Below are positions 26,792 to 36,680 of a stretch of 36,680 bases of DNA, one piece after another. The notes beneath the pieces are model-generated. The model was given only the letters and a program-made list of their open reading frames with translations. It was not told where the DNA came from and did no database searches. The stretch's first letter is position 1. The number at the start of each line of letters is the position of its first letter. A program made the translations under genes and the position numbers. Source of the stretch: an uncultured Candidatus Thioglobus sp. (GTDB lineage Bacteria > Pseudomonadota > Gammaproteobacteria > PS1 > Pseudothioglobaceae); assembly GCA_905612405.1 (NCBI GenBank), contig CAJQRX010000030.1, positions 1 to 36,680 on the forward strand, given 5' to 3'.

Positions 26792-29524
26792 ATGAATCAG
26801 CAACTCATTTTAGTAGACGGCTCAGCGTTTTTATTTCGCTCATATTTCTCAACGCTATCTCAAAACTTGACAAACGAAAGTGGCTTCCCTACTGGAGCTA
26901 TGTTTGGTGTTGTAAATGCGATAAAACATTTACAAAGAAAGTATCAGGGCGCAAAGATTATTATGATTTTTGATGCAAAAGGTTCAAATTTTCGTCATGA
27001 AATGTTTCCAGACTACAAAGCAAATAGGAGTCCAGCAGAGGATGATTTAGTTATTCAGATTGAGCCCCTTTATAGAATAGTAAGAGCAATGGGCTTTCAT
27101 TTTTTATGTGAAAAAGGAGTCGAAGCAGACGATGTTATTGCAACGCTAGCTAAACTTGCTCGTGAAGAAGGCATTGAAACAATTATTGCTAGTGGCGACA
27201 AAGACCTTTTCCAACTAGTCGGTGGCAATATTAAGCAGCTTGATATGAAGGGTAAGCTCTATGGTGAAGAAGAGGTTAAAGAGAAGATGGGAGTTAATCC
27301 TCACCAAATATTAGATCTTCTGGCTTTAACGGGTGACTCAGCTGACAATATACCTGGAGTACCGAGTGTTGGGCCAAAAACTGCGTCAAAGTGGCTTGAA
27401 CTTTATGAAGATATTGAAGGTGTGAAGGCTAATGCAGAAAAGATCGGCGGTAAGGTTGGTGAAAAACTAAGGGAATCTTTTGAGATATTGGATCTTTCTT
27501 ATAAATTAGTTCAGCTTAAGTTTGATGTAGAACTTCCTTTAAATATTCTATTGGAAGAGCCTGGAGAAAATAAAGAGGAATTACTAGAGCTTTTTAGAGA
27601 GTACGGTTTTTCAATGTGGCTTAAGCAGTTAGGTGAAAAGATATCCCCTAGAGCTCCTGAGAATGAGGAGCAAGTGACTGATGAAATTCCACGCCCTATT
27701 GCTAGTATCTCTCTTGAAGGATATTCTCAAAATCTTATACTCTCAGAAGAAGATTTTTCTGGATTGCTTACTAAGCTGTCTAATAGTAAATCTTTTGTAT
27801 TTGATTTAGAGACGAATAGTCTTGATTATATGGAGGCTGAGATTGTTGGTCTTGTTTTTCTTATTGAGAAAGATAGTTATTATTTACCAGTTGCTCATGA
27901 CTACTTAGATGCGCCAGTTCAGTTAGCTAGACATCATGTAATGTCATCTTTAAAGCCCTTACTTGAGAACGAAACTATAGGTAAAGTTGGACAAAACTTA
28001 AAATACGACGCTCATGTGCTTGCTAATATTGATATTAGTCTAAATGGCATTATTGACGACACCATGTTGAAATCATATTGTTTGAATTCAGTTGCAAGCC
28101 GCCATAATATGGATGATTTAGCCTTACATTATTTGGGGCACAAAACAATTCATTACGCAGATGTTGCTGGCAGTGGAAAAAAACAATTAACCTTTAACCA
28201 GGTTAATATTGATGAAGCAATGCCTTATGCGTGTGAGGATGTCATTGTAACAAATGAGCTAAATAATGTTCTGGAATCAAAGCTTCAAGATTATCCTAAA
28301 TTGATGCTGCTTTATAAAAGTATAGAGGTTCCATTAATAAAAATTATGTTGAAATTAGAAAGAAATGGTGCATTTGTAGATGAAACATCACTCTTTAATC
28401 AACAGATTGAAGTTAAAGCTGAAATGATGAAGATTCAGACCCAAGCATTTGAAGTTGCAGGCGATGAATTTAATCTTGAATCTCCAAAGCAAATTCAGCA
28501 AATTTTATTTAGTGAGGAAGGTTTTGACTTAGAGCCAAAGAAGAAAACAGCAAAGGGTCAGCCATCAACAAATGAAGAAGCTCTAAAGTTGCTTGATCAT
28601 CCGTTAGTTGATTTAATAATGTCTTATCGAACTTTAACAAAACTAAATTCTACTTATTTAGAGGCGCTGCCAAAACAAATTAATAGAAAGACTGGTCGAC
28701 TTCACACTTCATACCATCAAGCAGTAACTGCAACTGGAAGGCTTTCTTCTTCAAAACCTAATTTTCAAAATATTCCAATTAGAACAGAGCGAGGCGCTCA
28801 GATTAGATCAGCATTTATTGCAAATAAAGATAATGCAATACTTGCTGCTGATTATTCTCAAATTGAACTCAGGATAATGGCCCATATTTCACAGGATAAG
28901 AGCTTAATTGAGGCTTTTAATAATAATGTTGATGTTCATAGTGCAACAGCCTCTCAAGTTTTTGATACTGAACTTTCAAATGTTACTAAAGATCAACGAC
29001 GAAAGGCTAAGGCAATAAACTTTGGCTTAATTTATGGGATGAGTGCCTTTGGCTTGGCAAAACAAATAGATGTCTCAAGGACTGAAGCTAAGCAATATAT
29101 TGATGGTTATTTTGAGAACTATCCTGGAGTCTTAAGATTTATGGACGAAACTAAAGAAAGAGCTAAAGAGCAGGGATTTGTAGAGACAATTCTAGGCAGA
29201 AGGCTTTATTTGCCTCAAATCAATGCTAAAAATAAAATGTTACAACAACATGCACTAAGAACTGCAATTAACGCTCCTATGCAAGGCTCATCAGCAGATA
29301 TCATAAAAAAGGCTATGCTTGATATCCAGTCCTGGATCGATAGAGAAAAAAATGGAGTTAAGATGATTATGCAAGTTCATGACGAACTTGTATTTGAACT
29401 TCAAGCCGATAAAGCTAAAGAGTATGGTGAAATTATAAGGACTATGATGTCAGATACTTTGAAGTTAAGTATTCCTTTAGAGGTTGATGTAGGAATTGGC
29501 TTAAACTGGCAAGAGGCACACTAA
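26792..29524 (+). CDS. polA: DNA polymerase I
   Basis: The 910-residue protein has all three Pol I domains. The 5'-3' exonuclease covers about residues 1-290, with DGSAFLFRSYF, EADDVIATLA and TGDSADNIPGVPSVGPKTA. The 3'-5' proofreading domain follows at about 310-500 and keeps its metal ligands: the D-x-E pair in FDLETNSL, plus NLKYDAHVL and YACEDV. The polymerase part has motif A (LAADYSQIELR), motif B (RRKAKAINFGLIYGMSAFG) and motif C (MQVHDELVFE). It repairs DNA and removes RNA primers. It is slightly shorter than E. coli Pol I (928). It is transcribed divergently from znuC and precedes argS. Confidence 0.98.
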   Translation: MNQQLILVDGSAFLFRSYFSTLSQNLTNESGFPTGAMFGVVNAIKHLQRKYQGAKIIMIFDAKGSNFRHEMFPDYKANRSPAEDDLVIQIEPLYRIVRAMGFHFLCEKGVEADDVIATLAKLAREEGIETIIASGDKDLFQLVGGNIKQLDMKGKLYGEEEVKEKMGVNPHQILDLLALTGDSADNIPGVPSVGPKTASKWLELYEDIEGVKANAEKIGGKVGEKLRESFEILDLSYKLVQLKFDVELPLNILLEEPGENKEELLELFREYGFSMWLKQLGEKISPRAPENEEQVTDEIPRPIASISLEGYSQNLILSEEDFSGLLTKLSNSKSFVFDLETNSLDYMEAEIVGLVFLIEKDSYYLPVAHDYLDAPVQLARHHVMSSLKPLLENETIGKVGQNLKYDAHVLANIDISLNGIIDDTMLKSYCLNSVASRHNMDDLALHYLGHKTIHYADVAGSGKKQLTFNQVNIDEAMPYACEDVIVTNELNNVLESKLQDYPKLMLLYKSIEVPLIKIMLKLERNGAFVDETSLFNQQIEVKAEMMKIQTQAFEVAGDEFNLESPKQIQQILFSEEGFDLEPKKKTAKGQPSTNEEALKLLDHPLVDLIMSYRTLTKLNSTYLEALPKQINRKTGRLHTSYHQAVTATGRLSSSKPNFQNIPIRTERGAQIRSAFIANKDNAILAADYSQIELRIMAHISQDKSLIEAFNNNVDVHSATASQVFDTELSNVTKDQRRKAKAINFGLIYGMSAFGLAKQIDVSRTEAKQYIDGYFENYPGVLRFMDETKERAKEQGFVETILGRRLYLPQINAKNKMLQQHALRTAINAPMQGSSADIIKKAMLDIQSWIDREKNGVKMIMQVHDELVFELQADKAKEYGEIIRTMMSDTLKLSIPLEVDVGIGLNWQEAH

Positions 29525-29613
29525 ATCTTAAGTGTAGAATTTGAGCACGAGTTTGTAGGCGTGTTAAATTAAAATAGGTTCTAAAATCAAAAAAGTAATA
29601 ACGAGTTAATTAT

Positions 29614-31362
29614 ATGAAAGAGCAACTGCAAAATCTATTGACTAAATGTATCCATGATTTAATAGATCAAGGATTGCTTAGTGAGATGCCTTCAAAAGTT
29701 CGTCTAGATCATACCAAAGATAAAAGTCATGGTGATTATGCGACAAATATAGCTTTGATTTTAGCAAAGCAGGCTAAAACTAATCCACTTATCTTAGCAC
29801 AAACTATTATTGACCAATTAGATGGTGCTGATTTTATTGAAAAAACAGAAATTGCTGGCCCAGGATTTATTAATTTCTTTCTTTCAGATAAGTCAAGTGC
29901 TGCGGTGATAAATGAAATTATTGAAGGTGGTGATGGTTATGGGACATCTAATATAGGAGCAGGCCAAAGTATCCTTTTAGAGTATGTTTCAGCGAATCCA
30001 ACTGGCCCTCTTCATGTTGGACATGGAAGAGGGGCTGCTTACGGGGCAACTGTTTCTAACCTACTAAGATCTTTAGGTTATAAAGTTGATAATGAGTACT
30101 ATGTAAATGATGCAGGGAGGCAGATGGATATCTTATCTGTAAGTATTTTCCTGAGATATTTGACGCTTTGCGGAGAAACAATAAGGTTTCCTGATAACGG
30201 CTATCAGGGAAAGTATATTAAGGATATTGCCAGTAATATTATGGAGATACATGGCGTCATTTTTCATAAAGAATCAGCATTAGTTTTTGAGGGAATCTGC
30301 AAAGATGAGCTTGAAGGAGGTAACAAAGAGTCTCATATTGATGAGTTAATTTCACGATCAAAAGAGTTGTTAGGTGAGGGCTTTAAATCTATCTTTACAG
30401 TAGGTATTGAAAGTATTCTAAGTGGTATCAAAAAAGATCTAGCTGAGTTTGGAGTTGTTTTTGAAAAATGGTTTTCAGAGCAATCATTAATTGATAATGG
30501 ACTTTCAGAGGCTAGTATTAAACGACTTCAAGACAGTAAGCACGTTTATAAAAAAGATGGCGCTCTTTGGTTTAAAACAACAGATTATGGGGATGAAAAA
30601 GATCGTGTTGTAGTCCGTGATAATGGAAATCATACTTACTTTGCTTCAGATATTGCCTACCACCTTGAAAAATTTGAGCGAGGATATGATAAAGTAATTA
30701 ATGTTTGGGGGGCTGACCATCATGGCTATATTGCGAGAGTTAAGGCCTCAATTGCTGCGTTTGATCATAACCCTGAAAAATTAGAAATCCTTTTGGTTCA
30801 ATTTGCCAACCTTTATAGAGGTGGAAAAAAAGTACAAATGTCTACTAGAAGTGGGTCTTTTGTGACCCTAGAGGATTTAAGAAATGAGGTAGGAAATGAT
30901 GCTGCACGTTTTTTTTATATCCTTAGAAAGTCAGAGCAGCATATGGATTTTGATCTAGACTTAGCAAAATCAAAGACAAATGAGAATCCAGTTTTCTATA
31001 TTCAATATGCTTATGCTCGTATTAATTCTGTTTTCAAGCAAGCACAAGAAAAGGGTGTGGTGTTTAATTATAAAGATGCTGATTTAGGGTTATTAACAGA
31101 AGAGAGTGAAAAAACAATGCTAAGAGAGTTGAGCCGTTATAAAGGTGTCATAGAATCCTCTGCAATGCAGTATGAACCTCACCAACTTGCATACTATTTA
31201 CGTGAATTGGCCTCTCAATTTCACAGTTACTACAATGTCTGTCCTTTCATATTAGATGATAAAGAACTTACGCAAGCTAGATTGACAGTAATCCATGCAA
31301 CCAAACAAGTTCTTTATAATGGGCTGTCTATTCTAGGGGTTAGTGCGCCAGAGTCAATGTGA
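29614..31362 (+). CDS. argS: Arginyl-tRNA synthetase
   Basis: The 582-residue class I synthetase charges tRNA-Arg. The N-terminal Add1 domain contains [14 protein letters not shown]. The HIGH-type motif appears as [19 protein letters not shown] near residue 130, followed by [13 protein letters not shown]. The KMSK loop is represented by QMSTRSG; several ArgRS lack the canonical lysine, so this is not a defect. The C-terminal DALR anticodon-binding domain ends the protein ([18 protein letters not shown]). Length matches E. coli ArgS (577). The stop codon overlaps the GTG start of the next gene by four bases. A short leader after polA shows no clear promoter. Confidence 0.98.
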   Translation: MKEQLQNLLTKCIHDLIDQGLLSEMPSKVRLDHTKDKSHGDYATNIALILAKQAKTNPLILAQTIIDQLDGADFIEKTEIAGPGFINFFLSDKSSAAVINEIIEGGDGYGTSNIGAGQSILLEYVSANPTGPLHVGHGRGAAYGATVSNLLRSLGYKVDNEYYVNDAGRQMDILSVSIFLRYLTLCGETIRFPDNGYQGKYIKDIASNIMEIHGVIFHKESALVFEGICKDELEGGNKESHIDELISRSKELLGEGFKSIFTVGIESILSGIKKDLAEFGVVFEKWFSEQSLIDNGLSEASIKRLQDSKHVYKKDGALWFKTTDYGDEKDRVVVRDNGNHTYFASDIAYHLEKFERGYDKVINVWGADHHGYIARVKASIAAFDHNPEKLEILLVQFANLYRGGKKVQMSTRSGSFVTLEDLRNEVGNDAARFFYILRKSEQHMDFDLDLAKSKTNENPVFYIQYAYARINSVFKQAQEKGVVFNYKDADLGLLTEESEKTMLRELSRYKGVIESSAMQYEPHQLAYYLRELASQFHSYYNVCPFILDDKELTQARLTVIHATKQVLYNGLSILGVSAPESM

Positions 31363-34300
31363 ATGATCAGAAGCAAAGAGATCAATCACTAAATATAAGT
31401 GATTCTTTCATTGTTCAGGCTCCTGCTGGTTCAGGAAAAACTGAACTAATTACACAGCGTTATTTAAAATTACTTGGCACTGCAGATGTGCCGGAAAATA
31501 TTTTAGTTATGACATTTACCAACAGGGCGGTAGATGAGTTAAAGCATCGAATAATTAGCTCACTTAATCGAGCAAGATTGCATCCACCTGAGGAGCCACA
31601 TAAGCTCAAAACCTTTGATCTTGCCAACAAAGTATTAGAACAATCCAATCTGAAAGAGTGGGATTTACTTAATCATCCCTCACGAATAAAAATAATTACT
31701 ATTGATTCGCTTTCAAGTTTAATTGTTTCAAGGTATCCATCTATTGATCAATTGATTCCTCCTCAAACAATGATCAATACTTATGAGTATGAGCAAATTT
31801 ATCAAGAAGCAGCTGAAAATACACTATTACTTATTGAGGAGGATGAGTATCAAGCTAGCATTTCATCTGTTTTGTTATATCTTGATAATCATGTAGATAG
31901 GTTCTATCGGCTCATAGTACAGATGCTCTCAAAGCGAGAGCAATGGCTACCAAAACTTTATATAAAGGGCGTTCTTGATATTAGTTTATTAGAAGTACTA
32001 GCGCAAGAATTAATTGTTGAATATCTTGAAACCTTAAGAAACGCTGCTTCTGAAATACTAGGAAAATCTTTTTTTAATTTATTAGAAATTAATACTAGGG
32101 ATGATATTTCTAAAATTAATAAATTACCAGGCGCAACCATCGAAGATTTAGGAGATTGGCAAACTATTTCTGAGTTACTTTTAACTAAAAGTACTGGAAA
32201 CTGGAGAAAGAAAATTGATGCCAACATTGGATTTCCAGCTGAGCTTAAAGAAGAAAAAATGGTATTTAAAGAAATATTAGCAGACTTAGATTCTGAAGAT
32301 GAATTCAAAAAAATACTTAATAATTTAGCCAACTTACCGAGTGCATATTTTCCAGAATCAACGAGTAAAGAGATCAATGATATTGCTCAAGTTTTAAAGT
32401 TAAGTGTTGCAGAATTGAAGATGATCTTTAAAGAAAAAGGTTTACAAGATTTTTCAGAAGTCGTTATGCAGGCTATTAATGCACTTGATAGTCGTGAAGA
32501 GGTAAGTGATATTGCCCTATTATTAGACTATCAGATTAAGCACCTATTAATTGATGAGTTTCAAGACACTTCATATTCACAATTAAGCTTAATAGAGAAG
32601 CTTGTTGATGGTTGGCAAAAAGGAGATGGAAAGTCAATCTTTTTTGTAGGTGATCCAATGCAATCAATTTATAAATTTCGTGAATCCCAAGTTGGAATAT
32701 TTCTTGAGATAATGAAAAGTGGCATAGGAAGCCTCAAAATTAATTCATTAACATTAAGCTCTAACTTTAGGTCAAATAAAAGTATTGTTGAGAAAAATAA
32801 TAAGATTTTTTCTCAAATATTTCCAAATAAAAATAATTTACTGTTAGGTGCTATTCATTATTCTCAATCTAATTCTGCTTCACAAGTTGAGCAAAATGAC
32901 GCGGTTACTTTTTATCCATTTAGTGCAGATCAAGACTTTGAAGAAGCTGAAATGGTAGTTAAAATTATTAAAAACTCTATCTCAAATAATCCAAATCATG
33001 AGATTGCAGTCCTTGTAAGGTCTAGATCACATTTAAAGGCTATTACATTATTGCTGCAGGATAGCAGTATCAATTTTGAAGCCTTAAAAACGGAGCCATT
33101 AAGGTCTAACCTTTTTACAAGAGACCTTCTAAGTCTAACTAGAGCTTTACTTAGCTTGGCTGATCGCCTGGCTTGGCTTTCTATTCTCAGAGCTCCATGG
33201 TGCGGCTTAAAGTTAGAAGATTTGTTAGCTTTTGGTGAGTCAACAGATAAGACAATTTTCAGTCAGTTAATCGATGATGGTATAGCCCAACATATGAGCG
33301 CTGATGGTGCTGTACGTTCTAGGCATTTATTCCTAGCGATTGAAGAGGCTATTTATAGTGAAGGTAAGTTTTCTTTTGTAGAGCGTTTTTCTTATTCTTT
33401 AAGTCAGTTATGTAATGAGATTGAATTAAATGAGCAAGAGAAAAGTATTAGATCTCAATTTCTCTCATTACTAAATCATTGTGAACAAAACCAAAGTTTA
33501 GATATCAAGACAATTGAGTTGATGGTTAAAGATTTATATGCTCCCTCTCAGTATGCCTCTGTTAAGTTAATGACAATTCATCAAGCTAAAGGTCTGGAAT
33601 TTGATACTGTAATTATTCCTGGCCTTGGTAAAAAAGGAAAAAGTGACACACTTCCTTTAATGCAAATTCAAGAGTTCTCAAATAAGAATATTTTGCTAGC
33701 ACCTATAAAATCTTCCTATGAAGACTCTGAGAGTAAAACATATCTTTATTTACAGTATTTACAAAAACAACAGGCACACTTTGAATTAATGAGAGTGCTC
33801 TATGTAGCAATGAGTCGAGCAAAAGATAAGATTCATTTGTTAGGTGGCATTTCAAAAACTGGTAAGGCTGTTAGTGGCTCACTACTATCATATTTAAGTA
33901 ATTATTTTCAAAAATCTATTGATGACATTCCGATTCAAGATTCAACCGTTTCAGTAGAAACTTCCTTACCAAAATTTCAGCGTAATAAAATACTCTCAGC
34001 TTTGACTAATAGAGGCATTAATGATGCTGTGCAATCTAAAAATATGCCTAGCAATATTGATTTAATTTACCAAAGTGCATTAGGCTCAATAGTTCATTAC
34101 TTTCTAGAGCATAATTTATTTGAACCATTAATTGAAAGCATTGAGGCAAGATTTAGAGAGTTTGGATTGCCCCCGAAACTAATTCAGTCATATTCTAAAA
34201 CTGCCTCACTTTTGCTTCTTAATACAAGCCGTGATAAAGATTTTGAATGGCTATTTAAATATCGAAACTCTACCGAAGTCGAAGCTGAGTATAGTAATTC

Positions 34301-34535
34301 AACCAGAACAGTAATAATTGATAGATTATTTGTTGAAGATGCTACTCTATGGATTATAGATTTTAAGACAGCATCACTTAATGAGGGCGAATCTATCAGC
34401 TCATTTATTGAACGGCAAAAACTGTCACATCAAAAACAAATCAAAACATATCAAGAGGTTCTTGAAGATTTTTTTAAGCTCCCTTCCAAGGTTGCCCTTT
34501 ACTGCCCAGCTGTTAGTCAGTTGATATTAATTTAA
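31359..34535 (+). CDS. addA: AddA-type UvrD/RecB-family helicase-nuclease
   Basis: The 1058-residue protein is a superfamily 1A helicase with a C-terminal nuclease. Helicase motifs in order: Walker [12 protein letters not shown] (about 20-30), [28 protein letters not shown] (about 395), [22 protein letters not shown], and the late [12 protein letters not shown] and [13 protein letters not shown]-(D/E)xK nuclease follows, with [10 protein letters not shown] (motif I), VIIDRL, IDFKTAS (D-x-K) and QIKTYQ. This layout is that of AddA in AddAB double-strand break repair. No addB lies next to it in the window. The GTG start overlaps the argS stop (GTGA) and puts motif I close to the N-terminus, as in AddA. 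RecB is a less likely alternative. Confidence 0.88.
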   Translation: MNDQKQRDQSLNISDSFIVQAPAGSGKTELITQRYLKLLGTADVPENILVMTFTNRAVDELKHRIISSLNRARLHPPEEPHKLKTFDLANKVLEQSNLKEWDLLNHPSRIKIITIDSLSSLIVSRYPSIDQLIPPQTMINTYEYEQIYQEAAENTLLLIEEDEYQASISSVLLYLDNHVDRFYRLIVQMLSKREQWLPKLYIKGVLDISLLEVLAQELIVEYLETLRNAASEILGKSFFNLLEINTRDDISKINKLPGATIEDLGDWQTISELLLTKSTGNWRKKIDANIGFPAELKEEKMVFKEILADLDSEDEFKKILNNLANLPSAYFPESTSKEINDIAQVLKLSVAELKMIFKEKGLQDFSEVVMQAINALDSREEVSDIALLLDYQIKHLLIDEFQDTSYSQLSLIEKLVDGWQKGDGKSIFFVGDPMQSIYKFRESQVGIFLEIMKSGIGSLKINSLTLSSNFRSNKSIVEKNNKIFSQIFPNKNNLLLGAIHYSQSNSASQVEQNDAVTFYPFSADQDFEEAEMVVKIIKNSISNNPNHEIAVLVRSRSHLKAITLLLQDSSINFEALKTEPLRSNLFTRDLLSLTRALLSLADRLAWLSILRAPWCGLKLEDLLAFGESTDKTIFSQLIDDGIAQHMSADGAVRSRHLFLAIEEAIYSEGKFSFVERFSYSLSQLCNEIELNEQEKSIRSQFLSLLNHCEQNQSLDIKTIELMVKDLYAPSQYASVKLMTIHQAKGLEFDTVIIPGLGKKGKSDTLPLMQIQEFSNKNILLAPIKSSYEDSESKTYLYLQYLQKQQAHFELMRVLYVAMSRAKDKIHLLGGISKTGKAVSGSLLSYLSNYFQKSIDDIPIQDSTVSVETSLPKFQRNKILSALTNRGINDAVQSKNMPSNIDLIYQSALGSIVHYFLEHNLFEPLIESIEARFREFGLPPKLIQSYSKTASLLLLNTSRDKDFEWLFKYRNSTEVEAEYSNSTRTVIIDRLFVEDATLWIIDFKTASLNEGESISSFIERQKLSHQKQIKTYQEVLEDFFKLPSKVALYCPAVSQLILI

Positions 34536-34616
34536 TTTTTTCTTGTATTTAAAAATGCTGGACAAATGTTGTAATTGTAATTATGATGATTTCCAATTTG
34601 TTAAACCTATAAATAT

Positions 34617-35783
34617 ATGACTAAGAAAAATGATAATGTGGGATGGATTGATTACACCCAGAAATATGGGGACAGAAAAATAAGAACTATTAATCCTGAT
34701 GTTCAGAGTGGCTCAACGGTTCTATTTAATGATTTTGAAGATATGCAGTTAGCTATGGATAATAATTATCCTGGAGTTGACTATGGAACACACGGGCTTT
34801 CTACTCAGAAAGCCTTTGAAGAGGCGATGTGTAAGCTTGAAAATGGCCACGCTTCTTATGCATTTCCTTCTGGCATTAGTGCTATTACAAATACCCTTAT
34901 GGCATTTACTAAAAGTGGAGATGAAGTCTTATTATGTGATAATGTTTATAGCCCCACTGCAAGTTTTTGTCATAATATTCTTGAAAAATATAATGTTAAA
35001 ATAACTCATATAGAATCGAATATAGGCGCTGAAATTAGTCACTACATTAACGATAAAACAAGATTAATTTTTTTAGAATCTCCTGGCTCTAATACATTTG
35101 AAATACAAGATATTTCTGCAATTGTTAAAGAGGCAAAAAAGGCAAATGTACTATCAATTTTAGATAATTCATGGGCTACACCTCTTTTTTTAAAGCCTTT
35201 GGATCTTGGTATTGACATCACGATTCAATCTGTTACTAAGTATATTTGTGGCCACTCTGATATCTTATTGGGCTGCGTAACAGTTAATCAAAAATATGCT
35301 GATGAGTTTTCTAAATATTTTGAAACTGTTGAAAACTACGCCAACCCTCAGGATTGTTACCAAGCTTTAAGGGGGCTAAGATCACTAAAGGTACGTCTAG
35401 ATGCGCACCAAAAAACAGCCTTTGAAGTTGCAAGATGGCTTGAGAGTAATGATATTGTTGAAACTGTTATTCATCCAGGTCTTGAGTCACACCCTCAGCA
35501 TGACTTATGGAAGAGAGATTTTAGCGGCGCATCAGGATTGTTTGCTTTCACATTCAAAAAGTCATATTCAGCAGAAAAAATTGCATTATTTGCTAATTCA
35601 CTTGAAGCATTTGCCCTTGGTTTTAGTTGGGGTGGCTATAAAAGTCTTTTAACTGCTAGGCCTTACAAGAGAGATGGAGAATGGGTACATGATGGAAAAC
35701 ATTTAGTACGATTAAGTATAGGGCTTGAAGACTCAAGTGAGTTAATTGAAGATCTTGAGCAAGGCTTTAGCATACTTGAGTAG
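34617..35783 (+). CDS. metC: Cystathionine beta-lyase
   Basis: The 388-residue PLP enzyme cleaves cystathionine to homocysteine, ammonia and pyruvate in methionine synthesis. The Cys/Met-metabolism fold is seen in DYGTHGLSTQKAFEEAM, AFPSGISAI and the PLP lysine in SVTKYICGHSD. The C-terminal GFSWGGYKSL, including its Trp, is typical of MetC rather than of gamma-synthases, as are the N-terminal SGSTVLF and the final VRLSIGLEDSSELIEDL. The length fits E. coli MetC (395). An ATG without a visible Shine-Dalgarno follows an 81-base AT-rich gap after addA. It is convergent with the dioxygenase gene, with only three bases between the stops. Confidence 0.93.
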   Translation: MTKKNDNVGWIDYTQKYGDRKIRTINPDVQSGSTVLFNDFEDMQLAMDNNYPGVDYGTHGLSTQKAFEEAMCKLENGHASYAFPSGISAITNTLMAFTKSGDEVLLCDNVYSPTASFCHNILEKYNVKITHIESNIGAEISHYINDKTRLIFLESPGSNTFEIQDISAIVKEAKKANVLSILDNSWATPLFLKPLDLGIDITIQSVTKYICGHSDILLGCVTVNQKYADEFSKYFETVENYANPQDCYQALRGLRSLKVRLDAHQKTAFEVARWLESNDIVETVIHPGLESHPQHDLWKRDFSGASGLFAFTFKKSYSAEKIALFANSLEAFALGFSWGGYKSLLTARPYKRDGEWVHDGKHLVRLSIGLEDSSELIEDLEQGFSILE

Positions 35784-35786
35784 TAA

Positions 35787-36620
35787 TTAAGATTTATCCC
35801 TTTTATCATTTATAACTGTAACTCGCTGCATATGTCTGAACTCTGGTAAATAGTCAAAAACTGCATAATGTTGAGTAATTCGATTATCCCAAATAGCAAC
35901 AGAATTATCTTCCCAGTGAAATCTAACTTGGAATTCAGGTTTTGAAATATGCTGAAATAAGAATTGCAGTATATGATCACTTGGACCTTGGCTTTCATTG
36001 ACAATATTGCGAGTAAAGGATTGATTTACATTTAAATATTTGAGGCCCGAAATGGGGTGAGTCTCAATAACTTTATGAACCGCTGAGCCAACTTTCTTTA
36101 GAGCATTATTAACCGAATCGATACCACCTTCTTTGTAAAAGTCGTTTCTAAATGTACCCATATCGTGAATTGCTTCAAGTTCTTCTAGGTGTGCTTTCCA
36201 TCCATTTGGAAGCTTATCATATGCTGCACTCATACTTGCCCAAAGGGTATCACCACCCACTTTAGGAACCTTAACGCTATGTAATATACTTGCAAAGGGA
36301 GGGTTTGGTTTAAAAGTAAGATCTTTATGCCAGTCATTTGTATCTGGCCTATTATTTGCATTATTTTTCAGTAATACAATACTTTGATGCCCCTCAACAT
36401 GTGGGTAGACAGGGTGGCCTGGATCAATTTCACCAAGACTTTCTGCTAATTTCAGATGTGATTCTGGAGAGATATTTTGGTCTCTAAAAAAAATAACCTG
36501 ATGCTTAATAAGTGCAATGTATATTTGCTCAATAGTTTCACTATTTAAATCCTTATTCAGCGAAACATCTGAGATTATTGCTCCAATTGAAGGGGTTAGT
36601 GGCGTGACTTTTAACATCAT
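35787..36620 (-). CDS. tauD: TauD-like Fe(II)/2-oxoglutarate dioxygenase
   Basis: The 277-residue protein looks like taurine dioxygenase along its whole length: VTPLTPSIGAIISDVSL at the start, then HPVYPH, VGGDTLWASM, HISKPEFQVR and the C-terminal IAIWDNR-like block (VAIWDNRITQHYAVFDY). The iron ligands are visible as HKD in NDWHKDLTF and the distal His in TQHYA. TauD oxidises taurine to aminoacetaldehyde and sulfite. The His and Tyr of HPVYPH, which bind sulfonate in E. coli TauD, are present, but the Asn four residues before the iron-binding His is Thr here, so the substrate could differ. The ORF-track start is TTG 36629; ATG 36620, with GGA four bases upstream, is more likely. ATG 36617 is also possible. 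Confidence 0.85.
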   Translation of the reverse strand: MMLKVTPLTPSIGAIISDVSLNKDLNSETIEQIYIALIKHQVIFFRDQNISPESHLKLAESLGEIDPGHPVYPHVEGHQSIVLLKNNANNRPDTNDWHKDLTFKPNPPFASILHSVKVPKVGGDTLWASMSAAYDKLPNGWKAHLEELEAIHDMGTFRNDFYKEGGIDSVNNALKKVGSAVHKVIETHPISGLKYLNVNQSFTRNIVNESQGPSDHILQFLFQHISKPEFQVRFHWEDNSVAIWDNRITQHYAVFDYLPEFRHMQRVTVINDKRDKS

Positions 36621-36680
36621 TAGATCCAATAGAGTTTTAAAGAATTTTATTACAAAAATAATTAATAAGTATTAATTATT
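36621..36680 (-). other. AT-rich upstream region of tauD (window end)
   Basis: These last 60 bases are strongly AT-rich and presumably hold part of the tauD promoter. No clear -35/-10 pair or open frame could be supported before the window ends. Confidence 0.3.

Noticed and set aside
31958-32377. 139-aa minus-strand ORF inside addA
   Set aside because: It is antisense to the helicase gene and Ser/Leu-rich, with no ribosome site or known motif. It is a shadow ORF.

Overview
This is a compact, AT-rich, gene-dense bacterial chromosome segment with no mobile elements, CRISPR arrays, rRNA or tRNA genes that I could recognise. The protein families (MnmG, RsmG, RluC, UbiA, DapD, PolA, ArgS, PpsA/PpsR, AddA-type helicase) suit a streamlined marine gammaproteobacterium. 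The mix of corrinoid methyltransferase, formate dehydrogenase, a tkt-gap-pgk-pyk-fba cluster and a TauD-like dioxygenase recalls the SUP05/Arctic96BD-19 group (Thioglobaceae). That taxonomic placement is inference from gene content and base composition, not a database match.

Layout. (1) 1-8863, plus strand: one-carbon oxidation. It starts with the C-terminal tail of a RACo/RamA-like corrinoid-activation protein, then a non-pyrrolysine MttB-superfamily methyltransferase, formate-tetrahydrofolate ligase, FdhD, and a two-subunit NAD-dependent molybdenum formate dehydrogenase (NuoE-NuoF fusion plus NuoG/FdhA-like alpha subunit). Together they could take methyl groups from a methylated amine or betaine through folate to formate and CO2, yielding ATP and NADH. 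(2) 8905-12090, minus strand: PEP synthase and its regulatory kinase/phosphorylase. (3) 12366-19097, plus strand: a tkt-gap-pgk-pyk-fba operon, divergent from ppsA. pyk has no ATG, GTG or TTG at its proper N-terminus; an ATT codon behind a Shine-Dalgarno sequence gives the full-length enzyme. (4) 19202-24228, plus strand: tightly packed mnmG-rsmG-tatD-rluC-ubiA. (5) 24314-25070: two tandem, complete transcription units (promoter, leader hairpin, ORF of 72-73 aa, terminator), each encoding a small two-helix membrane protein of a family I do not recognise. This is the most novel-looking part of the window. (6) 25089-26679, minus strand: znuC-like ABC ATPase followed by dapD. (7) 26792-35783, plus strand: polA, argS, an AddA-type helicase-nuclease without an adjacent addB, and metC. 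(8) 35787-36620, minus strand: a TauD-like dioxygenase convergent with metC.

Several ORF-track starts were moved to better-supported codons: pgk 15398, pyk 16566, fba 18036, mnmG 19202, tatD 21691, rluC 22466 and tauD 36620.
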